Source: Zhongshania antarctica (GTDB taxonomy: Bacteria > Pseudomonadota > Gammaproteobacteria > Pseudomonadales > Spongiibacteraceae). From it: a DNA stretch of 64,000 nt. A program made the translations under genes and the position numbers. The stretch's first letter is position 1, and each line of letters begins with the position of its first letter. The notes below the pieces were generated by a model. That model saw only the letters and a list, made by a program, of their open reading frames with translations, had not been told where the DNA came from and searched no databases. The stretch lies in NCBI RefSeq assembly GCF_014202945.1, contig NZ_JACHHW010000001.1, forward strand, positions 124,001 through 188,000. The letters run 5' to 3'. Shown one piece after another: positions 8,317 to 16,595 of the stretch.

Positions 8317-9705
8317 ATGAAACGCAGAACCCTTATCAAAAGCAGTGCCACCGCGCTGCTCGCCAGCTCACTGCCAAAATTGAGCTTGGCCATGGCCTCA
8401 GCAGATAAGAGTGGCAAGCCCCGCTACGACTACATTCTTACTGCGGAACCCGCCACCGCGCGCCTGGCAAAAGACGGTGACAGCCACATTCTCGGTTTTA
8501 ACGGCCAGTTTCCAGCGCCAATAATTCGCGCCAAACAGGGTCAGCCGCTGCGCGTGAAATTCATTAACAAATTGGATGAACCCAGTACCATTCACTGGCA
8601 TGGTATACGGCTCGATATCGCCATGGACGGGGTTCCCTATTTAACCCAAGCTCCGGTGCCCGCCGGCGGCAGCTTTATTTATGAATTCACTTGCCCCGAC
8701 GCGGGCACCTTTTGGTACCACCCCCACATGAATAGTGTTGAACAATTGGGCAAAGGCTTAGTGGGCGCGCTAATTGTTGAAGAGCGCGATCTCCCCGATT
8801 ATCACGACGTGATTATTGGCATGAAAGACTGGCGCCTAAAAGCCGATGGCAGCTATTTGCCACTGTCCATCCCTAGAGAAGCCGCACGCGCAGGAACACT
8901 GGGCACCTTAGCCACAATCAACGGCTCAGAAAAGCCAGTCATCGACGTGCCCGCAGGAGAACGGCTGCGCTTACGGTTTTTAAACCTAGACAATACCCGA
9001 GTTTACAATCTCAGTTTACGGAATGACGAGGCCAAAGTGATTGCCATTGACGGCAGCCCGGTGGCTAAGCCCTATACTTTAGAGGTTCACCCTACCGGCG
9101 CGGGTATGCGTCTAGACGTCGGCTTAATTAGCCCCAATAAACTGGGTGTCGAGATTCCGATTTACGATATGAAGGGGCGCTTTGGCGTCGAGATTTGTCG
9201 TTTAAAAACGGTTGCTGGCGGTAAGACTAAGGCCGTAAAAACAGGGATACCCGCGCTACCTGCCAACCCAATACCAGCGCCACAGCTGGCGGCCGCTGAA
9301 ACTCTTAGCTTTGTGTTTGAATGGGCCGGCGCCCTGTCACCAAGCAACAAAGATGGCCAAGTTGACCACAGTTTTTGGCTAATCAATCGCCGCGCTTGGA
9401 ACGACCACAGCCACCAAAACTTACCCGCGCCCCTCGCCACACTAAAACTGGGGCAAAGCTATATAGTCGAATTGCACAATGCCACGCCACATCACCACCC
9501 TATTCATCTCCATGGCTTAATCTTTACCGTGTTGGAATCTGACAAACGGGAACTCACGCCCTATCACACCGACACCATTTTATTGGAGAAAAACGAGCGT
9601 GCTAAAATCGCCTTTGTGGCCGACAACCCAGGCCGTTGGATGTTCCACTGCCATGTAATCGAACACATGCAGACGGGACTCATGGGCTATATCACTATTG
9701 CCTAA
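8317..9705 (+). CDS. Multicopper oxidase, Tat-exported
   Basis: 462 residues with AAGGA before the ATG. A twin-arginine signal (KRRTLIKSSATALLASS) is followed by three cupredoxin domains. All four copper-ligand segments are visible: HWHG, WYHPH, HPIHLHG and HCHVIEHMQTGLM, which supplies Cys, His and an axial Met for type-1 copper. The family includes CueO, copper-resistance oxidases and ferroxidases. It lies 19 nt after the DUF1513 gene in the same orientation, so an iron-oxidising role linked to the upstream imelysin/DHOR genes is attractive but is inference. There is no copper-resistance gene beside it. Confidence 0.9.
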   Translation: MKRRTLIKSSATALLASSLPKLSLAMASADKSGKPRYDYILTAEPATARLAKDGDSHILGFNGQFPAPIIRAKQGQPLRVKFINKLDEPSTIHWHGIRLDIAMDGVPYLTQAPVPAGGSFIYEFTCPDAGTFWYHPHMNSVEQLGKGLVGALIVEERDLPDYHDVIIGMKDWRLKADGSYLPLSIPREAARAGTLGTLATINGSEKPVIDVPAGERLRLRFLNLDNTRVYNLSLRNDEAKVIAIDGSPVAKPYTLEVHPTGAGMRLDVGLISPNKLGVEIPIYDMKGRFGVEICRLKTVAGGKTKAVKTGIPALPANPIPAPQLAAAETLSFVFEWAGALSPSNKDGQVDHSFWLINRRAWNDHSHQNLPAPLATLKLGQSYIVELHNATPHHHPIHLHGLIFTVLESDKRELTPYHTDTILLEKNERAKIAFVADNPGRWMFHCHVIEHMQTGLMGYITIA

Positions 9706-9810
9706 AGGTCTATACAACACGCAATAAACGAAATTTATTACTGGTGATTGGAGATAACTAGCCGGTTAAAGCGCAAACCCTGCGTAGGCTTACACCTTAA
9801 CCGTAACGAC

Positions 9811-11460
9811 TTAACTCTGGGGCTGGCTAATTGGGACTACCTTGCCATTAGCGGAAGACGATGCCGATTGTTTCGTTTTAACCGCTCCCGATTTAGCCGC
9901 GCTGCTACTCGCAGAGGAGCGTGCCTTTTTCGCCACCGGCTTTTGCACACTGGCATTGGCAGTTGCGCTACTACTGGCTTTGCTTTTACGCGCGGGTTTT
10001 GCGCTCGCTTTTTTAGGCGCCGTAGCCGCTGCGTCTTCTTTCGGGGTCGCCTTTGCCGCTGCGAATAATTCGGCGAAAGACTTTTCAATACACTCACGAT
10101 AAAACGCCGGATCGGGCATGGAATCCCGATCACCGATTATCGACAGGGTCACAATGCCATTTGAACTAAAGATTAAATGGAATAAACCTACTCCAGGCGT
10201 AAGCAAGCCTAGACCGTAATACCTGACCATCTGTGCGCCGGCAGAGTACAGCGGGAAGGTTGGGCCTGCCACATTAGACACTACCGACGTAATTCCCAAA
10301 GGCAAATGGCGAGTCAGCTCATTATTAACATAGGCATTGACCAGTGGCCGCGTGAGCGCGGGCGACATTACACCGGCAAGGCGCAAGACATCGACTAAAG
10401 GTGAGTTTTCACCGTAAATTTTCGCTTCTTGCGAGCTTTTATAAATCCCAGCCAAGCGTTTTACTGGATCAGCAACATTCGTATGTAACTCGACAAACAC
10501 CGAACCTACCTGGTTATTTTCGTCCGTCATTCCCCGCCGCGTTCGCATATCCAGTGGTATTGACACCGCCAAGCTTTCGTCTGGCAACTCCTTATGGTGC
10601 ATTAAATAATGGCGTAAACCACCGGCAATGATGGCCAAAATAACATCGTTGATCTTCACTTCACAGATGTCTTTCAGTGCTTTGATATCGGCTAGCGGAA
10701 ACTCCGCAGCCTCAAATACGCGGTGAGGGCCAACGGGGGTATTAAATCGCGTGCGCGGCGACGAAATAGAAGGAACAGGAATTTTCTTCTGCGCCATTCC
10801 TATCGCCATTTTCCCTAAATCGCGCAGCACACCCGCGCCACCCGTTACCATTTTAACGGTGTTTCTAACATTATTAACCGCTGCCGAACTAGCGAGATAC
10901 AAGGAGTTCGGCATCACATCGGCAGTTACTACCGCCTCAGCTTGGGGTACGGCAGCAGGATCTGGCTCCAAGTCATGGATGACTGACATGATTGACGAGC
11001 CACCAGCCCCATCAACGAGTGAGTGATGCATTTTGGTATAGATGGCGAAGCCGCCCTCGGGAACACCCGGAATATTGTCCAAACCTTCAATGATATAGGC
11101 CTCCCAGAGCGGGCGGTTCATATCAAGTGGCCGCGCATGCAGCCTCGCAACCAAGATACATAACTGACGCCAGTCGCCAGGCTGAGGTAAGGCAATATGG
11201 CGAATATGAAATTCAACATCAAAATTAGCGTCTTGAACCCAGTAAGGCCGGTCCACATTGCCGGGCACCTTAACGAGACGCGAACGGAAAATGGTGTGTT
11301 TGTGCAGCCGCCGCTCAAAATTGGCAATAACGCCTTTAAACCGCACCGCGCCACCAGGCGCTGTTGATGGGTCGTATATCCCTAAGCCACCAACATGCTG
11401 GGGTGTATTGGCATGTTCGAGATTAATAAATGCCGTATCAAGTACACCTAACTGCTTCAT
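9811..11460 (-). CDS. Wax ester synthase / diacylglycerol acyltransferase with Lys/Ala/Ser-rich tail
   Basis: 549 residues; AGAGGTT lies 8 nt before the ATG. The catalytic HHxxxDG motif is HHSLVDG (near 145-151). The N-terminal LDTAFINLEHANTPQHVGGL and downstream PLDMRTRRGMTDENNQVGS and SVVSNVAGPTFPLYSAGA blocks are those of bacterial WS/DGAT enzymes, which join acyl-CoA to long-chain alcohols or diacylglycerol for storage lipid. The core of about 460 residues is normal length. The last 80 or so residues are an extra low-complexity tail of Lys, Ala and Ser resembling histone H1 or PhaF-type tails. The gene is monocistronic and convergent with the multicopper oxidase. Confidence 0.9.
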   Translation of the reverse strand: MKQLGVLDTAFINLEHANTPQHVGGLGIYDPSTAPGGAVRFKGVIANFERRLHKHTIFRSRLVKVPGNVDRPYWVQDANFDVEFHIRHIALPQPGDWRQLCILVARLHARPLDMNRPLWEAYIIEGLDNIPGVPEGGFAIYTKMHHSLVDGAGGSSIMSVIHDLEPDPAAVPQAEAVVTADVMPNSLYLASSAAVNNVRNTVKMVTGGAGVLRDLGKMAIGMAQKKIPVPSISSPRTRFNTPVGPHRVFEAAEFPLADIKALKDICEVKINDVILAIIAGGLRHYLMHHKELPDESLAVSIPLDMRTRRGMTDENNQVGSVFVELHTNVADPVKRLAGIYKSSQEAKIYGENSPLVDVLRLAGVMSPALTRPLVNAYVNNELTRHLPLGITSVVSNVAGPTFPLYSAGAQMVRYYGLGLLTPGVGLFHLIFSSNGIVTLSIIGDRDSMPDPAFYRECIEKSFAELFAAAKATPKEDAAATAPKKASAKPARKSKASSSATANASVQKPVAKKARSSASSSAAKSGAVKTKQSASSSANGKVVPISQPQS

Positions 11461-11717
11461 GCAATTTAACCTCTTATTTTAATATTCCCCCTTCCAAGGG
11501 GACGACAATCTAAACAGCGGCCATCACTTAAGCGCGCGATAACAACATAGCCATATTACATTAATTTTTCCGGATGCTAAGTACATTAAGTCGCGAAATT
11601 GAGTTGTAAGCGCATATCTAGTCTGGAAAGACGATATCCACCTATTTGCCCCGCGAACCCAGCTACGGGTATAAACAGGCCAGCACGCTACTTTAAGCCG
11701 TTATCAAGTACATAGAT

Positions 11718-12656
11718 TTAGCGGCTTTTGCGCTGGCGCGCAGGCGGTGGCGCGCCAACATGGCTCTCATTACGCTGGCGGGCGAGCTCCACTTGCTTTT
11801 GTCGATCCCGAAAGCGCTTCTTTTGATCATCGCTTATGTGATGAAAACACGCTGGGCAGGTCACCCCTTCCTCAAACATGTCACTGAGCTTATCGTTTGC
11901 GGTAATAGGTCGTCGACAACCGTGGCAAAGCTCATGAGTTCCAGTGAGTAAGCCGTGAGTCACTGCTACTCGATTATCGAATACAAAACATTCACCCTGC
12001 CACTGGCTCTGGGCTTCGTCCACCTCTTCCAAATACTTTAGAATGCCACCTTCAAGATGGTAAACCTCATCAAACCCTTCATGCTTCATAAAGGCTGAGG
12101 CTTTCTCACAGCGAATACCGCCGGTGCAAAACATCGCCACCTTCTTGTGTTTAGCGGGGTCGTAATTGGCTCGTACATATTCAGGGAATTCCCTAAAACT
12201 GGTCGTTTTGGGGTCAATAGCGCCCTTAAAGCTACCAATTTCCACCTCGTAGTCGTTACGGGTATCAATAAGCAATACTTCGGGGTCAGCAATCAAAGCA
12301 TTCCAGTCCTGAGGCTTAACATAGGTTCCCACAATATCCTTGGGGTCGATACCAGCAACACCCATGGTTACAATTTCTTTCTTAAGCTTAACCTTCATCC
12401 GATAGAAGGGCTGCTCAGTATCATAGGACTCTTTATGCCCCACGTCGGCGAATCGGGGGTCTGAATGTAAATAGGCTAGCACCTGATCGATGCCCCCACG
12501 AGAGCCGGCAATGGTGCCGTTAATACCCTCTTCGGCGAGGAGTAAGGTGCCCTTCACTTCCGCCGCCAAACACTGCGCTAATAATGGCTCGCGCAAGGAT
12601 TGAAAATCGGGAAGACTCACAAATTTATACAGTGCAGCTACAACAAACTGATTCAT
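11718..12656 (-). CDS. trhO: tRNA uridine(34) hydroxylase TrhO (rhodanese-like, YceA/UPF0176)
   Basis: 312 residues from the ATG at 12656, which lies 1 nt after the bolA stop; a longer in-frame start inside bolA is unlikely. An N-terminal acylphosphatase-like domain ([14 protein letters not shown]) is followed by a rhodanese domain with the active-site loop [11 protein letters not shown]. The C-terminus has a CxxC pair (CHGCRRP and CPACF), as usual for the family. TrhO makes 5-hydroxyuridine at position 34 of certain tRNAs in an oxygen-dependent manner. The basic tail RQRKSR may bind RNA. Very tight spacing implies co-translation with bolA. Confidence 0.88.
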   Translation of the reverse strand: MNQFVVAALYKFVSLPDFQSLREPLLAQCLAAEVKGTLLLAEEGINGTIAGSRGGIDQVLAYLHSDPRFADVGHKESYDTEQPFYRMKVKLKKEIVTMGVAGIDPKDIVGTYVKPQDWNALIADPEVLLIDTRNDYEVEIGSFKGAIDPKTTSFREFPEYVRANYDPAKHKKVAMFCTGGIRCEKASAFMKHEGFDEVYHLEGGILKYLEEVDEAQSQWQGECFVFDNRVAVTHGLLTGTHELCHGCRRPITANDKLSDMFEEGVTCPACFHHISDDQKKRFRDRQKQVELARQRNESHVGAPPPARQRKSR

Positions 12657-12657
12657 A

Positions 12658-12987
12658 CTATTTCGCGCCCTGCTCCTTTTTACTACCACCCAAGCAATCT
12701 GGCGACGCGGGCACAGACCCAGCGCGAAGCTGCCACTCTGCGGGGCTATAAGTATGCATAGCCAAAGCGTGAACAGGGCCTGCCAACTCCTCTGCTAAAA
12801 GCTGGTAAACCCGCTGCTGGCGAGCGACTTTGCGTAAGCTCGAAAAAGCCTCGGCGACGAGGACTAGCTTAAAATGGGTTTCTGAATTGGCCGGCACACT
12901 GTGCATATGACTTTCATTGATCACTTCAAGATGACTGGGCGTCAGCGCCGCCGTTAATTTAGCGTGTATTATTTCTTGTATCGACAT
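12658..12987 (-). CDS. bolA: BolA family protein
   Basis: 109 residues. The BolA fold is recognisable from [25 protein letters not shown], the motif [14 protein letters not shown], and [13 protein letters not shown] with the conserved C-terminal His. BolA partners monothiol glutaredoxins in [2Fe-2S] handling and affects stress and morphology genes. A C-terminal extension rich in Gly, Lys and Ser follows the domain. It is upstream of, and nearly fused to, trhO, so the two are probably one transcript. Confidence 0.9.
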   Translation of the reverse strand: MSIQEIIHAKLTAALTPSHLEVINESHMHSVPANSETHFKLVLVAEAFSSLRKVARQQRVYQLLAEELAGPVHALAMHTYSPAEWQLRAGSVPASPDCLGGSKKEQGAK

Positions 12988-13058
12988 CAGCTATCTCTCG
13001 CAATCACCACAACGGCGCATATTATACACTGACTGTGGCAACATCGCGCCCAAACACT

Positions 13059-13415
13059 TCAGTCACGTTTAAGACGACCCGTAGCCGCCGCAGCCCGCAT
13101 GGCCGCAGCGTAGGCTCGATTTGCCCACTCAATCAACATGTCTCTATCGTCTATGACCTTGTCTAACGCCTGGAAGTAAGAAAGCGCAATATCTCGACCA
13201 TTACGCTGATAGCTAAAAGGCGGTAATCCTAGGGCATCAAAGTCGCCGCGAGTGGCAGTATCGGCTTTCAAATACAGCGTATTCTCAACAATCAGTGCGA
13301 ACATCAAACCCTCTAGGAACAGTCCGGTACCGCCAAACATCCGCCGCGACGTCACTGGACCGAGCCACTGCATTTGATCAACTAAGAACACCGTAAAGGC
13401 ACTGGCCTTTGCCAT
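13059..13415 (-). CDS. TfoX/Sxy N-terminal-domain protein
   Basis: 118 residues; GGGAG is upstream of the ATG. The TfoX_N domain is seen in MFGGTGLFLEGLMFALIVENTLYLKAD and in FSYQRNGRDIALSYFQALDKVIDD. Only the N-terminal domain is present, without the C-terminal helical domain of full-length Sxy/TfoX. Full-length relatives act with CRP in competence, while the short forms are of unknown function. It lies alone between bolA and the cobalamin pair, on the same strand. Confidence 0.8.
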   Translation of the reverse strand: MAKASAFTVFLVDQMQWLGPVTSRRMFGGTGLFLEGLMFALIVENTLYLKADTATRGDFDALGLPPFSYQRNGRDIALSYFQALDKVIDDRDMLIEWANRAYAAAMRAAAATGRLKRD

Positions 13416-13457
13416 GGTATTGAGCTCCCGTCGTTTAGCCAGCGACCCAATCAGCTG

Positions 13458-14501
13458 CTATGCAGCCAAATCGCTTAGACAAAGTGACTTCAAACGCTGT
13501 GCCAGCAGCGTCTGATCGGACGCCAGCCCCCAGCGCATATAAGCCACACAGCCACCGTTGTACACCCGCACTGACAAACCTTGCGCGTAACACCGCTGCT
13601 GGAGTACAGCTGCTTGCGCCGTGGGTATGGTCATTGTAATAAATAAGGGGGTCACTATGATCTGCTGAAAATAAGCACGGAACACGCTTTTTAACAGCTC
13701 GCCTTGACGCCTTGCGGTCACCATCAGCTGGTGCTGCATATCGTCTTGCCACCGACGATCAAGCAGCGCTTTACGGCCTATCCACTGCGCGCTGCCACAC
13801 ACCGCCCAAGGCCCCAAATGCGTATCTAGCTCAGCCAATAGCCACGGCTCCGCTATTACAAACCCTAGGCGCAGCCCTGGCAAACCAAAAAACTTGCCCA
13901 CCGAGCGCAACAACACAATTCCTGGCTCCGCCGCCAAAGCACTTAAGTCACTGCTTGGCATGGCATCGGCAAAGGCCTGATCGATAACCACCAAACCGTC
14001 AGCAGGCAGCAATGAACGCCAGTAGCGGACGTCGTCACCGCTAACGACATCGCCTGTTGGGTTATTGGGACTAATAATCAGTAAATAGTGAATTTGTTCA
14101 GCCACAATCCGTTGCGCAATCTCTTCTCGCCCATAGCGACTAAAATACTGAACTTCGTGGCCCGCAAGCAACCAGCGATAGCGATGCTCTTCGTAGGCGA
14201 CCTCTGCCAACAAGACGCGTCCTGGCGGGACGATACAGGGTAGCACTTGAATGGCAGGCTGACTGCCAGCAGTCGCTAAAATGCTCTGTTCCGCCACGCC
14301 GTAATAACGGGCAGCGGCGCGCTGTAATTCAGGACAAAAATAAGGCAATACCTTATAGCAACTCGCTGGCGGCGGCGGCACTGGCCAGCTCCAGGGATTC
14401 ACCCCGGTCGCCAAGTCCATCATCGGCAAGCCATCGGGTGCTGGCGGCAAATCGCGAGGATCACCGCCGTGTCGCGGCGGCTGAGTACGTGTACCAGTCA
14501 T
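13458..14501 (-). CDS. cobD: Threonine-phosphate decarboxylase (cobalamin biosynthesis)
   Basis: Symbol as in Salmonella; called CobC in Pseudomonas. I take the ATG at 14501, which overlaps the cbiB stop as ATGA; 14507 is also possible. The product is 347 residues, a fold-type I PLP enzyme of the class-II aminotransferase group. Features are DLATGVNPWSWPVPP near the N-terminus, ISPNNPTGD, DQAFADAMP, the PLP lysine in RSVGKFFGLPGLRLGF, and a C-terminal Arg-containing RVYNGG. It converts threonine phosphate to aminopropanol phosphate, the substrate of the cbiB product encoded directly upstream. Confidence 0.88.
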   Translation of the reverse strand: MTGTRTQPPRHGGDPRDLPPAPDGLPMMDLATGVNPWSWPVPPPPASCYKVLPYFCPELQRAAARYYGVAEQSILATAGSQPAIQVLPCIVPPGRVLLAEVAYEEHRYRWLLAGHEVQYFSRYGREEIAQRIVAEQIHYLLIISPNNPTGDVVSGDDVRYWRSLLPADGLVVIDQAFADAMPSSDLSALAAEPGIVLLRSVGKFFGLPGLRLGFVIAEPWLLAELDTHLGPWAVCGSAQWIGRKALLDRRWQDDMQHQLMVTARRQGELLKSVFRAYFQQIIVTPLFITMTIPTAQAAVLQQRCYAQGLSVRVYNGGCVAYMRWGLASDQTLLAQRLKSLCLSDLAA

Positions 14502-15436
14502 TGACATAACCCCAGTACGAGACCAAGACCAAGCCATACCGCGAGCTGGCTATTCACCAATTTAATGCTTTTCTCCAAATCGCCAACGACTGGCGCCCGG
14601 CCCCAACCAAGCGACGATCGATTCGAAACCGTGCCATGGTAGCTTGCCGCGCCACCCAAGCTTACGCCTAAGGCCGCTGCGCCACTGGCCATTACTGATC
14701 CGGCATTGATGCTTTTCCAAAACCAGCCCTGTTTAAACCAGCATTGCCAGGGCCGAGCAGAACAAGACAGCAGACTAAAACCCAGTGCGGTAAGTTGTGC
14801 CGGAACAAAGTTACAGACGTCGTCGCTGCGCGCCGCCCACCAACCAAAATAGCGGTAGCGCTCATTTCGATAACCCCACATCGCATCCAGGGTATTGGCT
14901 AAGCGCTGCAATACCACCCCGCCAGGGCCGGCCACGGCATACCAAAATAGCGACGCAAATACCGCGTCACTGCTGTTTTCTAAGTTTGTCTCCAATCCCG
15001 CCGTTAAAATTTGTTCGGCATTGAGGTCACCAGTATCGCGACTGACTAAATAACTGATCCGCAGTCTCGCCTCGCCCAGATCACCCGCCACCAATGCTGA
15101 CGCGACGGGACGAATATGTTCGCACAAACTCTGCCACCCAACCGCCCAGTACAGCACCGCAATATGCCAGGCCACACTGGCAAGCGGCGAAAGTTCATAG
15201 ATCACAAAATCGATAAAAACGACCGCAACAATGGCCGGAACAATCAATAACAGCCAACACCCCAGTCCGCTTACGCGTTGCAGAAACGGGCTATTATTTA
15301 GGTTTAAGGTATTTTCTAGGCCTGCAGCGAGTCGCCCAAAACCGACTAAGGGGTGCCAGCGTCTGGGTTCACCGAGCAGGCGATCTAGCGCCAGCGCCGC
15401 CAAGCAAACCACACTTACAAGTAAAATTTGATTCAA
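14498..15436 (-). CDS. cbiB: Adenosylcobinamide-phosphate synthase (CbiB)
   Basis: 312 residues, an integral membrane protein. The start is probably the TTG at 15436 (MNQILLVSVV...), with no strong ribosome site. The family signature ALDRLLGEPRRWHPLVGFGRLA is at the N-terminus. Other family features are SYLVSRDTGDLNAEQI, ETNLENSSDAVFASLFWYA and GAALGVSLGG. CbiB attaches aminopropanol phosphate to adenosylcobyric acid. Coupled to the cobD gene by ATGA overlap. No other cobalamin genes lie in the window, so the rest of the pathway must be elsewhere. Confidence 0.9.
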   Translation of the reverse strand: MNQILLVSVVCLAALALDRLLGEPRRWHPLVGFGRLAAGLENTLNLNNSPFLQRVSGLGCWLLLIVPAIVAVVFIDFVIYELSPLASVAWHIAVLYWAVGWQSLCEHIRPVASALVAGDLGEARLRISYLVSRDTGDLNAEQILTAGLETNLENSSDAVFASLFWYAVAGPGGVVLQRLANTLDAMWGYRNERYRYFGWWAARSDDVCNFVPAQLTALGFSLLSCSARPWQCWFKQGWFWKSINAGSVMASGAAALGVSLGGAASYHGTVSNRSSLGWGRAPVVGDLEKSIKLVNSQLAVWLGLGLVLGLCQ

Positions 15437-15609
15437 GAGGGTTCTCTGCTTATTGACGTCGCGCCAAGGCCTTGACTATCGATAATAACGTAGCTGATGC
15501 CATCACGGCCAAGCCAATGTCCTGCGAAGAAAAACGTAAAAAGCCGTTAACCTAGCGGTGAGGCACTTTAATAAATGCAGTGGCAAGGGTCAAATAGAAT
15601 GGCAGGGGC

Positions 15610-16365
15610 CTAGACCCCAAGGCGGTAAAAAGCGGCGGCATTATCCCACAATACTTTTTTTGTTGCGGAGTCCCCTAGGGCATTGCCAATAATTTCAATA
15701 TCCACCGGATTAAAGGCACGAGGTGAGCGAGTAGACGGCAAATCGGTGCCAAACATCAAGGCATCGGGGTTAATATCAAATAAGCGGCGAATGGCCTGAC
15801 TGACCGCAAAATCAACCCGCCCAAACCCCGTTGCCTTCACTCGAGCACCACTTTCAGCCAACTGATATAGAATTGGCAAACCTTCCTTAGAAAGGCCCAA
15901 GTGATCAATGCTGACTGCGGGCAAGCGACAGAGTTCGCCACAGAGGTCCGCCAAGGTTTTACAATCGGCGTAGATTTCAATATGCCAGCCCAACAGATCG
16001 TAAATACGGTGGGCAAAATCAATAAGGTGCTCTGAGGATTCGGAACCGCCGCGCCGCAAATTAAAGCGAACTGCGCGAATCCCCTGATTAGCGAGTAATA
16101 ATAAATCATCGTCGCTGATCGTGCAGGGCACTTGGGTGACCCCTACAAAGGTTGGCCCCAATGCCGCCAGCGCCGTGATTAAATAACTTTGGTCAAAGGA
16201 CTGAAATGATGCAGATACTACCGCGCCACCGCCGACACCAAGACTTGCAGTCTGTCCAACGTAGTCGTCTACGGTAAATGCATCGGGTAAAAAGCCGTCG
16301 TTACTGACCAAGGGAAATGCCGGATCAATAATGTGCAGATGGGCATCAAAAATCATGTGCTGCAT
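15610..16365 (-). CDS. Amidohydrolase-family (TIM-barrel) metal hydrolase
   Basis: 251 residues from the ATG at 16365, preceded by GGAGGTGAG at good spacing; the upstream in-frame ATG at 16389 overlaps that ribosome site. FDAHLHIID carries the paired metal-binding His. HIEIYADCKTL, SIDHLG with a conserved His, and MFGTDLPSTR with the catalytic Asp follow in barrel order. The layout is that of the amidohydrolase-2 family (decarboxylases, lactonases, dicarboxylate hydrolases). The substrate cannot be told. Confidence 0.8.
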   Translation of the reverse strand: MQHMIFDAHLHIIDPAFPLVSNDGFLPDAFTVDDYVGQTASLGVGGGAVVSASFQSFDQSYLITALAALGPTFVGVTQVPCTISDDDLLLLANQGIRAVRFNLRRGGSESSEHLIDFAHRIYDLLGWHIEIYADCKTLADLCGELCRLPAVSIDHLGLSKEGLPILYQLAESGARVKATGFGRVDFAVSQAIRRLFDINPDALMFGTDLPSTRSPRAFNPVDIEIIGNALGDSATKKVLWDNAAAFYRLGV

Positions 16366-16425
16366 ACCGCTCTCACCTCCGCCAGCCATAATGATTTGCC
16401 CGCGTAATGTTTGTATTCTTATTGT

Positions 16426-16587
16426 TTAAGCTGGCCGACCAGTGTCGATCTTCTCAACACTCGCAGATTTACCGCGCAAATGCAACGCTGAAAACAGCAC
16501 TATGACACACAAGAGATTTGCCACAGCCCAGAGCATGGTGGCTGACGCGAGTAATTTTACGTCCGGTCGCCAGAACCCACTAGGCAA
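16426..16587 (-). CDS. Possible small membrane protein (53 aa), weak
   Basis: An open frame from a TTG at 16587 (or ATG at 16536 for 36 aa) to TAA at 16426 fills the gap between the glycosyltransferase and the amidohydrolase. It contains one plausible membrane helix, MLWAVANLLCVIVLFSALHL, followed by a basic, then polar, tail. No ribosome site is visible at either start. It may be a real small protein, the relic of the last helix of a transporter, or chance. Confidence 0.2.
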   Translation of the reverse strand: MPSGFWRPDVKLLASATMLWAVANLLCVIVLFSALHLRGKSASVEKIDTGRPA

Positions 16588-16595
16588 ACAGGCTG

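Noticed and set aside
9748-10102. Two overlapping frames opposite the wax-ester synthase 3' end
   Set aside because: They mirror the low-complexity Lys/Ala tail, which gives open frames on the opposite strand by composition alone.
15578-15584. B12-box-like GCCACTG (minus strand) upstream of cbiB, possible cobalamin riboswitch
   Set aside because: Only the 7-mer is present; the downstream AGYCAGGAGACC-type box and the other conserved segments were not found in the 173-nt gap.
15437-15609. Short frame ending in LLSIVKALARRQ upstream of cbiB
   Set aside because: It opens only after a TAG with no start codon before the internal GTG/ATG, leaving under 20 residues and no ribosome site.
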